64,000 nucleotides of DNA, from positions 1-64,000 of the forward strand of contig WQWM01000008.1 of the NCBI GenBank assembly GCA_009785335.1, given 5' to 3'. This document shows, in pieces, positions 8,487 through 15,254 of the stretch. Made by a program: the position numbers and the translations under genes. Every line of letters starts with the position of its first letter. Within the stretch, counting starts at the first letter, position 1. The stretch comes from Oscillospiraceae bacterium. GTDB lineage: Bacteria; Bacillota; Clostridia; Oscillospirales; Acutalibacteraceae. The notes under the pieces are model-generated. The model ran no database searches and was not told where the DNA came from. It worked only from the letters and a program-made list of their open reading frames with translations.

Positions 8487-8633
8487 TCCAATTGGGGAGT
8501 AGCTAATCTCTCTGCCGTCGTCATCACGCCGCCATGCGGCCGGGGGCAGAGGCACAATGTGCAAGCAAGACCTTTTGGCAACATATAGCACTGCTTTTTT
8601 GCTTTGCTATATGTTGCTAAGAGGTCTTTTTTG
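8487..8633 (+). ncRNA. yybP-ykoY (manganese) riboswitch with terminator
   Basis: The hallmark segments of the yybP-ykoY aptamer appear in order: GGGGAGTAGC at 8494, CGTCGTCATCACG near 8517, and GCAAGACC at 8565-8572. The aptamer 3' strand is part of a long terminator hairpin, AGACC...GGCAACATATAGCA / TGCTATATGTTGC...GGTCT (8568-8627), followed by TTTTTTG. In the family, Mn2+ binding to the junction favours read-through into Mn2+ exporters or P-type ATPases. Here the next gene on the strand (8775) is neither, so the target is unusual or the riboswitch is orphaned. Confidence 0.87.
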
Positions 8634-8660
8634 TATTTGCTGTTTTAGATTGAAGATAAC

Positions 8661-8752
8661 CGCAACCTGTAGGGGCGGCAATCTTGCCGCCCGGGTTATA
8701 AAAACATGGCACCATGAGAGGTTCAACAACAATACAAAAAGCATTGTATTTT
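8661..8752. repeat. REP-like palindrome and small hairpin before the acyltransferase gene
   Basis: CTGTAGGGGCGGCAATCTTG-CCGCCCGGG is one more unit of the dispersed family. Just downstream, AATACAA-AAAGCA-TTGTATT (8731-8750) makes a perfect 7-bp hairpin, which might terminate or attenuate transcripts arriving from the riboswitch. Confidence 0.65.
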
Positions 8753-8774
8753 AAATGTAGTGAAGGAGAACACC

Positions 8775-9677
8775 ATGCCAAGCAAAATCCGCATTCGCAA
8801 CACCGAGGACTTTGGCCTGCAACGCAAAATTGTGGCCAACATGACCACCGAATCCTGGACAACCATTCCCCACGCCAGCGTGGTGTATGAACCTGATGTC
8901 ACTGCATTTTGGCGCGAATGGCAGCAGTGCAAAACGCTGCCCGAATGGCAAGGCATCACCATCAACACACTGCTGATGTATGCCTGCGCCAAGGGTTTTC
9001 TTGCAGCACCCGACATGAATGCGCACATCAACTTCAACCGCAAGCTAGTGACCGGCACGATCACGCAGTATGAAGAAGTGAATATCTCCATGCCTGCAGC
9101 CATGAGCGACGGCAAAATGATGACCCTTAACGTGCGCAACTGCGAAAGCAAAACCCTGCGCGAGCTCAGCGACTACATCGCCGACCTCTACCGCCGCATG
9201 GAAAAAACCGTGCTAGACGAAGCGATGTACGAAGTTTCGCTGGAAAACACGCTCAACCTGCTCAAGCGGCTGAAATTCTTCACGATATTGGGGCGTTTTG
9301 CGGGGCTCATTCCCTCACGGCACGAAATCAATCGTCTCAAAGGTCAAGCGAAAAAAGACTACGACGCCATGCCCGCCACCGAGCGCCTGACCAAACATGA
9401 CATTGAACAAGGCACGATTCTCATCTCGAACCTGGGCTCCATTTACCGCGGCTCGGTTTGCAGGCCTGCGCTACTTGATGTCATCCCACCCATGGTGGCG
9501 GCATTGGGAATCGGTAGTTTTTTTGATCGAGATGACCGCAAGTTTTTGCCCATTAACATCAGCTTTGACCACCGCGCACTGGACTTCGACGGTGTGGTGC
9601 CGTTCATGAAGTGCCTCGACAACATCTTCGCCAATCCCGCGCAGATGAGAGAATGGCTATCAAGTGCACCAAGATAA
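8775..9677 (+). CDS. Stand-alone 2-oxoacid dehydrogenase acyltransferase (E2) catalytic-domain protein
   Basis: 300 aa from the ATG at 8775 (AAGGAGA 5 nt upstream). It matches only the C-terminal catalytic domain of E2 enzymes: SNLGSIYRGS, then INISFDHRALDFDGVV, where the family's catalytic HxxxDG is readable as H-R-A-L-D with the loop extended by two residues (DFDG). There is no lipoyl domain and no E1 or E3 gene nearby, so it is not part of a normal pyruvate dehydrogenase complex. Chloramphenicol-acetyltransferase-like CoA acyl transfer is possible. A manganese-type riboswitch lies upstream. Function uncertain. Confidence 0.8.
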   Translation: MPSKIRIRNTEDFGLQRKIVANMTTESWTTIPHASVVYEPDVTAFWREWQQCKTLPEWQGITINTLLMYACAKGFLAAPDMNAHINFNRKLVTGTITQYEEVNISMPAAMSDGKMMTLNVRNCESKTLRELSDYIADLYRRMEKTVLDEAMYEVSLENTLNLLKRLKFFTILGRFAGLIPSRHEINRLKGQAKKDYDAMPATERLTKHDIEQGTILISNLGSIYRGSVCRPALLDVIPPMVAALGIGSFFDRDDRKFLPINISFDHRALDFDGVVPFMKCLDNIFANPAQMREWLSSAPR

Positions 9678-9681
9678 GGCT

Positions 9682-9775
9682 AGGGTTTCGGGCGGATTCA
9701 CCAAGTGGATACCTTCTTATTGCTTTCTGCGTGCCGCAACCTGTAGGGGCGGCAATCTTGCCGCCCGCGATGACC
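9682..9775. repeat. REP-like pair after the acyltransferase gene
   Basis: A truncated version of the pair seen at 8272-8362: GGGCGGATTCACCAAGTGGA, then CTTCTTATTG...CGCAACCTGTAGG and a GGGCGGCAATCTTGCCGCCC palindrome. Confidence 0.8.
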
Positions 9776-9860
9776 ACTTTAAGCCGCTATTTTTGCTCGG
9801 GCTGGCACGCCGTAAGGCGTGGCTGAGGGGTTGGAAACAACGCGAAAGCAAAAAAGAGCC

Positions 9861-9896
9861 AAAAAAATCCACCGCCGGGGTTTATCCTCGGCGGTG
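9861..9896 (-). terminator. Terminator of the Ser/Ala/Lys/Asn protein gene
   Basis: On the minus strand an 8-bp stem CACCGCCG/CGGCGGTG with loop GGATAAACC-like is followed by GATTTTTTT. It lies 10 nt beyond the stop codon of the gene at 9907-10206. Confidence 0.9.
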
Positions 9897-9906
9897 TGTT
9901 GCGTAA

Positions 9907-10206
9907 CTATTTGCTTTTGCTGTTGCTTGCGCTAGATTTCTTGGCATTGCTGCCGCTGGCGAGGGTTTTTGCCGCTTTGCTTTTGGTTGCAGCCGAGGTG
10001 CTGTTGCTGGCAAGGTTTTTGGCTGCTGCACTTTTGCTCATGCTGCTGCTGTTGCTTGCACTGGATTTCTTCGCATTGCTGGCGTTTTTGTTGCCGGCTG
10101 CCAAGTTCTTTGCGGCTTTGCTGCGTTGGGCAGCGGTGCTGCTGTTGCTGGCCATGGTTTTGGCCGCTGCGGATTTGCTTTGCTTGCTGTTACTGCTACT
10201 AGGCAT
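9907..10206 (-). CDS. Acid-free Ser/Ala/Lys/Asn-rich repeat protein, possible nucleoid protein
   Basis: 99 aa made almost only of S, A, K, N, T, G and Q, with no Asp or Glu, no aromatic residue, no Val or Ile. It consists of two near-identical halves (about residues 10-55 and 56-99), each starting SKSAAAK, continuing SKAAK-L-A and ending NAKKSSASNS. The strong basic charge and Ala/Lys repeats recall histone-H1-like bacterial DNA-binding proteins, but no family is recognised. AGGAGT precedes the ATG and a good terminator follows, so this is a real single-gene unit. In a spore former a spore-DNA role is conceivable. Function is inference. Confidence 0.75.
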   Translation of the reverse strand: MPSSSNSKQSKSAAAKTMASNSSTAAQRSKAAKNLAAGNKNASNAKKSSASNSSSMSKSAAAKNLASNSTSAATKSKAAKTLASGSNAKKSSASNSKSK

Positions 10207-10326
10207 CGTGATTCACTCCTATTGTTTTTGTTGTTACTTCGATTTGATGAAGCATTCATAGTGTGAACCGTTAACAAAAAATAATCACTGAAAAATAATG
10301 CCATCGCCAGCCGCAAAACTTTTACA

Positions 10327-10355
10327 TTGACAATATGCGAAAAATGGGGTATAAT
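10327..10355 (+). promoter_or_regulatory. Promoter giving a leaderless mRNA for a phosphatidyltransferase gene
   Basis: TTGACA (10327-10332), 17-nt spacer, TATAAT (10350-10355), 7 nt, ATG (10363). Both boxes are perfect. Confidence 0.85.
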
Positions 10356-10362
10356 GGTAGGC

Positions 10363-10974
10363 ATGGAAAGGGGAGTGTTTTCTCTGCAATTCGTCAAACA
10401 TGTGCCCAACGCGTTGTCTATTCTGCGCATTGTGCTTGCGCCCACGCTGCCGCTGGTGGCCTGGCGCAGCAACGCCTATGCCTTTGTGGCGTTGTATGCA
10501 TTCATTGCCCTCACAGATTTAGCGGACGGACAAATTGCACGGCGATTTAATGCAACCAGCATGCTTGGCTCAAAGTTAGACACCACTGGTGATGCCTTAT
10601 TCATGTTTTTTGCTGTCGTCAGCATGTTCGTGGCCGGGTTAGAATTTTACCCATTCCCGATTCGCTGGTTCATCATTTTGCTCATTCCCAATATCATCTA
10701 CAAATTGGCAAACTTGTTTGTGGTGCGTGCACGGTTTGGTCATTACAACGCCATGCACACGCTGCTTAACCGCATCATGGGCGGGGTATTTGTGTTTTTG
10801 CCACCCCTCTTCATTTTGCTGGGTAATGTTAACTTTTGGATTGTGGTGGTGGTTAGTGTAACGATGTTCTTGTTTAGCGTTGAAGAAACCATAACCATTT
10901 TGCGCATGGAAGAATATAACCCCGATCATTACGGCGTGGTTGGTTCGCGCCTGCGCAAAAACAAAACACGCTAG
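10363..10974 (+). CDS. CDP-alcohol phosphatidyltransferase, copy 1
   Basis: 203 aa from ATG 10363. The CDP-alcohol motif DGX2ARX8GX3DX3D is complete (DGQIARRF...GSKLDTTGD, about residue 47-69), with several membrane helices around it. Such enzymes move a phosphatidyl group from CDP-diacylglycerol to an alcohol (glycerol-3-phosphate, inositol, serine). Start choice is open: ATG 10363 would be leaderless, while a CTG at 10384 has AAGGGGAG 8 nt upstream and begins LQFVKHVPN, aligning exactly with MKFIKYVPN of the next gene. The neighbouring paralogue suggests duplication followed by a different alcohol specificity. No product can be assigned. Confidence 0.85.
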   Translation: MERGVFSLQFVKHVPNALSILRIVLAPTLPLVAWRSNAYAFVALYAFIALTDLADGQIARRFNATSMLGSKLDTTGDALFMFFAVVSMFVAGLEFYPFPIRWFIILLIPNIIYKLANLFVVRARFGHYNAMHTLLNRIMGGVFVFLPPLFILLGNVNFWIVVVVSVTMFLFSVEETITILRMEEYNPDHYGVVGSRLRKNKTR

Positions 10975-11060
10975 GGCATGTCTTCAAATAGTCAGCATGT
11001 CTATCGTCAGCATGTAGGGGGTGGCTTGCAAGCCACCCGGGCAAAAATACTGGTTTTAAG
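10975..11060. repeat. REP-like variant between the two phosphatidyltransferase genes
   Basis: CATGTAGGGGGTGGCTTGCAAG-CCACCCGGGC, a GTGGC variant of the dispersed palindrome, preceded by the phrase GGGC(A/G)TGTCTTCAAATAGTCA also found near 8190 and 21050. Confidence 0.7.
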
Positions 11061-11107
11061 TGGTTATCTCGGGCTGCAAAATTCCCAACGAATTAAGAGG
11101 AGTAAGT

Positions 11108-11713
11108 ATGAAATTCATCAAATATGTCCCCAATACGCTGTCTGTGCTGCGCGTTTTGTTGGCAGCGCTCATGTGTGTGCTGGCTTGGCGCGGCCACACC
11201 TGGTGGTTCATTGCCGTGTTCTTCATGGTTGGCGCAACAGACTTCTGGGATGGCATTATCGCCCGCAAGTTTAATGTGGAAACCAAGCTTGGCTCGCAGC
11301 TAGATTTAATTGGCGACTTTGCCATGCTCATCGGCGGCGTGGTCAGCGTTTTGCTGGCGTGGGTCAACGGCCATCTTGTGCTTTCGCACAATTGGACCTG
11401 GTTTGTCATCGCCATTGCCCTCACCGCTGCCAGCTGTGCTGTGCCTGTGTGTGTGTGCCGTGCCCGCTTTGGCATGTGGAACAAACTGCACCTGCTGTTT
11501 TATCGCTTCATTGGCCTGCCGCTGTTTTTGCTCGCACCACTGTTCATTTGGCTTGGGCAGGTGAATTTTTGGCTTGTGCTGGCATTTTGCATCCTCATTG
11601 TGCTTGGGCAGGTGGAGGAAGTGGCTACACTGCTAACCATGAAGGAATTCCATGCCAACCATAACGGTATTATCGGCAAGCGCGTTGCACGCAAAGAAAT
11701 CAGAGGGCATTAA
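11108..11713 (+). CDS. CDP-alcohol phosphatidyltransferase, copy 2
   Basis: 201 aa. ATG 11108 follows AAGAGGAGTAAGT. The motif DGX2ARX8GX3DX3D is complete (DGIIARKF...GSQLDLIGD), inside an integral membrane protein of about six helices. The first 30 residues (MKFIKYVPNTLSVLRVLL) and the C-terminal segment closely parallel the upstream gene, so the two are tandem paralogues of about 40-45 percent similarity by eye. It uses CDP-diacylglycerol; the acceptor alcohol is not evident. A terminator follows at 11750. Confidence 0.87.
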   Translation: MKFIKYVPNTLSVLRVLLAALMCVLAWRGHTWWFIAVFFMVGATDFWDGIIARKFNVETKLGSQLDLIGDFAMLIGGVVSVLLAWVNGHLVLSHNWTWFVIAIALTAASCAVPVCVCRARFGMWNKLHLLFYRFIGLPLFLLAPLFIWLGQVNFWLVLAFCILIVLGQVEEVATLLTMKEFHANHNGIIGKRVARKEIRGH

Positions 11714-11749
11714 TTGGGAAACTTTTCAAATTAGATGAGGAATTTATTG

Positions 11750-11786
11750 CTGAGCTGCGACTAATTTGCAGCTCAGTCATTTTTTG
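11750..11786 (+). terminator. Terminator after the phosphatidyltransferase pair
   Basis: CTGAGCTGC (11750-11758) pairs with GCAGCTCAG (11768-11776), then TCATTTTTT. The T-run runs straight into the ribosome-binding site of the next gene (GGAGG at 11786). Confidence 0.88.
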
Positions 11787-11797
11787 GAGGAATTTGT

Positions 11798-12850
11798 ATG
11801 AAAAAATTATTGTGTGTGTTGTTGATATTCACCGTAATGGTAGCATTGACCATACCTGCCGCAGCACTCACCCCACAGCAAGCTTTCAACGCGGTTAACC
11901 GCAGTCCATTGGGCGGCGACGGCTTTTCCATCGCCGACTCCTATGCCGGGGGGAACTTTCTGGGCGGCTATTGGGTGTGGCAAAATGGCCGAGTCGTGCA
12001 GTATGAATATCGCCGTGGTTATTGCATCGACACACCGCACCAGTTTTGGTCGGGCACCAAGCCCATGCTTTCGGTGCTCACAGGCATTGCCATCCACCAT
12101 GGCTACATCGAAAGCGTGGAGCAATATGCCATCGACTTTTTCCCGGATGCCGTGATTCGGCGCGGGCAAGAGCGCAAGCGTGACATCACCGTGTTTCATT
12201 TGCTCACCCTGCGCAGCGGCCTGCCCTCCATGCTGCATGACCGTGGCGCATTGCGGCCGTTGTTCGTGCGTTATGATGCCGGATTAGCGGCCTTTATGGC
12301 ACCGCAAATCAACAGACCAGGTACATTTCGATATTGTCAGGGCGGTCCCGCCACCCAAGCTTTGGTTGGCGTGATTGAACGCGCAACCGGGCAAAACCTC
12401 TATGATTTCGCCCGGCAATATCTATTTAACCCACTTAACATGAACTCCATCAGCTGGACACGCACGCAAAGCGGCAGTCCCGTTGGCGGCTTTGGTCTTT
12501 ACATTAGCCCGCGTGATTTGTTCGCCTTTGGGCAACTGCACCTGCAAGATGGCGTGTGGAACGGCAGGCGATTACTTCCGCGCGGCTGGGTGGAAGCACT
12601 CACCCCTGCCAGCGAGCAAGTTGAACGCTATAGTTCAAACGGCAGGCACCGGCTTTATTTTGTCAGCGACACAGATGCTGGCTGGCAAATCCGCGCTTCG
12701 GGCATGGGCGGCAACCATCTCAACATTCTCATTGAGCACAACACCATGGTCGTGCGCATTGGTCACAAGTTGGGCTACCAAAGCGTGATAGACTGGGCAT
12801 TTAGCAATTCGGGATTGATGCGGCAGCGCTGTTGGTTGTATTTGCGGTAA
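11798..12850 (+). CDS. Secreted beta-lactamase-fold serine hydrolase
   Basis: 350 aa with signal peptide (MKKLLCVLLIFTVMV..., cleavage near AAA-LT at 22-25). The SxxK nucleophile motif reads FWSGTKPML (about residue 83). The second motif, usually YxN, is YCQGG here, so the tyrosine is kept but the asparagine is not; the third motif region is GMGGNHL. Class C beta-lactamase/D-alanyl-D-alanine peptidase family (PF00144), members of which include penicillin-binding proteins, esterases and amidases. Export and family suggest cell-wall or secreted-peptide work. GGAGG 8 nt upstream. A second, cytoplasmic-looking family member is at 24290. Confidence 0.85.
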   Translation: MKKLLCVLLIFTVMVALTIPAAALTPQQAFNAVNRSPLGGDGFSIADSYAGGNFLGGYWVWQNGRVVQYEYRRGYCIDTPHQFWSGTKPMLSVLTGIAIHHGYIESVEQYAIDFFPDAVIRRGQERKRDITVFHLLTLRSGLPSMLHDRGALRPLFVRYDAGLAAFMAPQINRPGTFRYCQGGPATQALVGVIERATGQNLYDFARQYLFNPLNMNSISWTRTQSGSPVGGFGLYISPRDLFAFGQLHLQDGVWNGRRLLPRGWVEALTPASEQVERYSSNGRHRLYFVSDTDAGWQIRASGMGGNHLNILIEHNTMVVRIGHKLGYQSVIDWAFSNSGLMRQRCWLYLR

Positions 12851-12939
12851 CTATGCCTATCTGTAGTCCGAGCGGATTTTGCATCCGCCCGAAGCTTTTT
12901 CAATACCGCCTAGAGCATTTAAACGCACTGTGCAGCGCC

Positions 12940-13437
12940 CTACACCCCCTTCAGCACATCCTCCAACAACCGCACATGCACTTCTTCATCAGCAATCACG
13001 CGGTTGAGCACTGCAACCACAAAAGGGTCGCCAATGCGCGCAGCTTGAGCTGCATATTTGCGTATGGCGGCCTTTTCTTCAGCAATCAGCTTTTGCAGCA
13101 AATCCTGCGTAGAGCGGTATGTATAATCCACATAGCTCGGCGACCAATAGGCCTTGCGGTTGCCGCAGCATTGCCAAAAGCGCGGCTCTTCGCCCAGCAG
13201 TTTGGCCAAGCGTGCGAAATCATCCAAGTGCTGCATTTCCACCACACTGAGCTCATGTGCCAGCTGTGCCAGGTCACCGTCGCAGTCCACATGCACATAA
13301 CGATAATGCGCCACAGCAGATAGTTCAGAATTTGCGCTGCCGATATTGCTGAGCATCAACGCGGCATATTGACGGTTTTTGCCCTGCACCTGCACAGGCG
13401 GGTAGGGGCCGGGGGCGCGAACGTGGTCTAAGTTCAT
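12940..13437 (-). CDS. Ferritin-like di-iron or di-manganese protein
   Basis: 165 aa from ATG 13437 (GAGGAGT 6 nt upstream). Four-helix-bundle ligands are visible: Glu in NSELSAVAHY, E and H in SVVEMQHLDDF, Glu in AEEKAAIRKY, E and H in ADEEVHVRLLE, the ExxH pattern of rubrerythrin/Mn-catalase-like proteins. The PYPPVQV start resembles CotJC-type proteins of spore formers. Likely role: peroxide or oxygen handling or metal storage; which is not decidable. Transcribed divergently from nfeD with overlapping promoter regions in 90 bp. Confidence 0.8.
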   Translation of the reverse strand: MNLDHVRAPGPYPPVQVQGKNRQYAALMLSNIGSANSELSAVAHYRYVHVDCDGDLAQLAHELSVVEMQHLDDFARLAKLLGEEPRFWQCCGNRKAYWSPSYVDYTYRSTQDLLQKLIAEEKAAIRKYAAQAARIGDPFVVAVLNRVIADEEVHVRLLEDVLKGV

Positions 13438-13471
13438 GGGGTCACTCCTCTTCAGTTTGCGAAAAATTTTC

Positions 13472-13500
13472 TTGACATTTCCCTGCATCAATGGTAGTAT
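13472..13500 (+). promoter_or_regulatory. Promoter of nfeD
   Basis: TTGACA (13472-13477), 17-nt spacer, TAGTAT (13495-13500). An ATG lies 6 nt further on and opens a 7-codon reading frame that ends on the nfeD start. Confidence 0.8.
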
Positions 13501-13506
13501 ATATAT

Positions 13507-13530
13507 ATGAGAATTTGTGGAGGTGCATGA
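13507..13530 (+). CDS. Possible leaderless 7-codon upstream ORF of nfeD
   Basis: ATG at 13507 reads MRICGGA and stops at TGA 13528-13530, overlapping the nfeD start region ATGATG. Its codons 5-6 contain the nfeD ribosome-binding site GGAGG. With 6 nt between the -10 box and this ATG it has the same geometry as the leaderless genes in the window. It may be chance; if translated it would couple nfeD to ribosomes loaded at the 5' end. Confidence 0.3.
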   Translation: MRICGGA

Positions 13531-13973
13531 TGGATTTTTTAATCAATAACATGTGGGTTGTTTGGCTGGTGTTGTTTATTGCCAGCATCATTTTAGAGGC
13601 CGTTTCGTTCCAGCTATTCAGCATTTGGTTTGCATTGGGTGCGGTGGCTGCATTGGTGGCCAGTTTGTTTGACATCCACGTTGCGTGGCAAATTGCGATT
13701 TTCATCGTGGTTTCGGGCGCAGCACTGGGCGCGACGCGTCCACTGGTACGCAAAATGCAGCGCAAACAAGAACCCACCAACGCCGACCGTTATGTTGACC
13801 AACCGGGCGTTGTGTTGGAGGAAATCGACAACATCAAAGGCACCGGGCAAGTGAAAGTGCTTGGCCAAGTGTGGACTGCCCGCACCAAAGACGGCACAGA
13901 AATCCCCAAGGACGCCAGCGTGCGCACCGTGGCCATTGAAGGCGTGAAGCTTTACGTAGAAATCGTGGAGTAA
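13530..13973 (+). CDS. NfeD-family membrane protein
   Basis: 147 aa from the second ATG of ATGATG (GGAGG 6 nt upstream). About three transmembrane helices (WVVWLVLFIASIILEAV; LFSIWFALGAVAALVA; IAIFIVVSGAALGA) are followed by a soluble OB-fold domain (about 85-147: GVVLEEIDNIKGTGQVKVLG), the NfeD C-terminal domain. NfeD proteins work with SPFH (stomatin-like) proteins in membrane-domain organisation, and an SPFH gene follows 165 bp downstream. Confidence 0.92.
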   Translation: MDFLINNMWVVWLVLFIASIILEAVSFQLFSIWFALGAVAALVASLFDIHVAWQIAIFIVVSGAALGATRPLVRKMQRKQEPTNADRYVDQPGVVLEEIDNIKGTGQVKVLGQVWTARTKDGTEIPKDASVRTVAIEGVKLYVEIVE

Positions 13974-13984
13974 ACTATCCCATT

Positions 13985-14078
13985 GATCAAGTAGGGGCGG
14001 CGATTACGCCGCCCGAAGCATAAAATATCATCTTCTTTTAGTCCCGGGCGGCGTAATCGCCGCCCCTACAGGCTGTGC
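13985..14078. repeat. Inverted pair of REP-like palindromes in the nfeD-SPFH gap
   Basis: GTAGGGGCGGCGATTACGCC-GCCCG and CCCGGGCGGCGTAATCGCC-GCCCCTAC face each other about 40 bp apart and would fold into one large hairpin in an mRNA spanning both genes. It could reduce or set the ratio of SPFH to NfeD expression. Confidence 0.8.
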
Positions 14079-14138
14079 TATTTTTCTAATTTACCTATAC
14101 AAACTAAACTATAACATACACACAAAGGAGAACTACTT

Positions 14139-15080
14139 ATGGGACCCGGAGCAATTGCAGTCACCATCATTCTGTCCATCGTGGCATTCGTCCTGCTCGT
14201 TGAAGTCGCGCGCAGCATCCGCAGCGTGCGCCAAGGCACCGCCGTCATCATCGAACGCATGGGGCGCTTCCACACCATCTGGCAAAGCGGCCTGCACATG
14301 AAATGCCCGTTTATCGACAAAGTCGCACGCACCGTCAGCATGATGGAGCAAGTGGGCGACTTCCCGCCGCACCCCGTGATCACCAAAGATAACGTCACCA
14401 TGCAAATCGACACCATCGTCTTCTTCCAAGTCACCGATCCCAAGCTCTTCGCCTATGGCGTGGAGCGTCCGCTGCTGGCCATCGAAAAACTCACCGCCAC
14501 CACCCTGCGCAACATCGTTGGCGAAATGGAGCTGGACAACACGCTCACCTCGCGTGACTACATCAACATCAAAATCCGCAATATCATCGACGAAGCCACC
14601 GATCCCTGGGGCATCAAAGTCAACCGCGTTGAGCTCAAAAGCATCACCCCGCCGCGCGCCATTCAAGAGGCCATGGAAAAACAAATGCGTGCCGAGCGTG
14701 AACGCCGCGAGCTGATTCTGCGTGCCGAAGGCGAAAAAGCCAGTAAGATCCTCATTGCTGAAGGTGAAAAAGAGCGCCAAATCACCGAAGCACAAGGTAT
14801 TAAGCAATCCATGATTTTGCGCGCCGAAGCCGACAAAGAAGCCCAAATCCGCAAAGCGGAAGGTGAAGCCGAGGCCATTCGCCAAGTGCAAGAAGCCCGC
14901 GCCGAAGCCGTGGAGATGATCAACAAAGCCAACCCCGGTCAGGCTTATTTGGCCATCGAAGCCCTCAACGCCTTCATCGCTGCAGCCGACGGCAAAGCCA
15001 CAAAAATCATCATTCCCAGCGAAATTCAAGGTCTTGCCGGGCTTGCAAAAGGCTTGACTGAAGTAATCGCGAATGATTAA
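14139..15080 (+). CDS. SPFH/Band 7 (stomatin-like) protein
   Basis: 313 aa. An N-terminal membrane anchor (about 5-28) is followed by the SPFH domain: SVRQGTAVIIERMGRFH, then PFIDKVARTVSMMEQ, AIEKLTATTLRNIVGEMELD and YINIKIRNIIDEATDPWGIKV, all typical of the QmcA/stomatin branch. Residues about 185-260 form a charged coiled coil rich in AEGEKE repeats. These proteins oligomerise at the cytoplasmic membrane into microdomain scaffolds. Partnership with the upstream NfeD gene is a widely conserved arrangement. GGAG 8 nt before the ATG. Confidence 0.93.
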   Translation: MGPGAIAVTIILSIVAFVLLVEVARSIRSVRQGTAVIIERMGRFHTIWQSGLHMKCPFIDKVARTVSMMEQVGDFPPHPVITKDNVTMQIDTIVFFQVTDPKLFAYGVERPLLAIEKLTATTLRNIVGEMELDNTLTSRDYINIKIRNIIDEATDPWGIKVNRVELKSITPPRAIQEAMEKQMRAERERRELILRAEGEKASKILIAEGEKERQITEAQGIKQSMILRAEADKEAQIRKAEGEAEAIRQVQEARAEAVEMINKANPGQAYLAIEALNAFIAAADGKATKIIIPSEIQGLAGLAKGLTEVIAND

Positions 15081-15117
15081 TAGCATAAATTAACTTGAGA
15101 TTTGTTCTGCTTGCTAA

Positions 15118-15208
15118 CGGCAATTTGCCAAACCCCTCTGCCTTTCAGCTGTTGCCAAGGGCCCCCTGTAGGGGGGCGGTGCCGTCGTAGGCGGCGCGGG
15201 GGGTTACT
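15118..15208. repeat. Palindromic repeat family R1, copy before mfd
   Basis: AACCCCTCTGCC...CTGTTGCCAAGGGCCCCCTG-TAGGGGGGCGGTG, then CCGTCGTAGGCGG. Same family as 205-312 (reverse orientation) and 63308-63430. It occupies the gap between the SPFH gene and mfd. Confidence 0.72.
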
Positions 15209-15254
15209 TCACGCGCCCACTATCCTAGCACAATCTAGAGTAAGGTTTTGTTTC

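Noticed and set aside
15102-15254. 51-residue N-terminal extension of Mfd
   Set aside because: It translates an R1 repeat (Arg/Gly/Cys-rich, no homology pattern); the usual Mfd start is at 15255.
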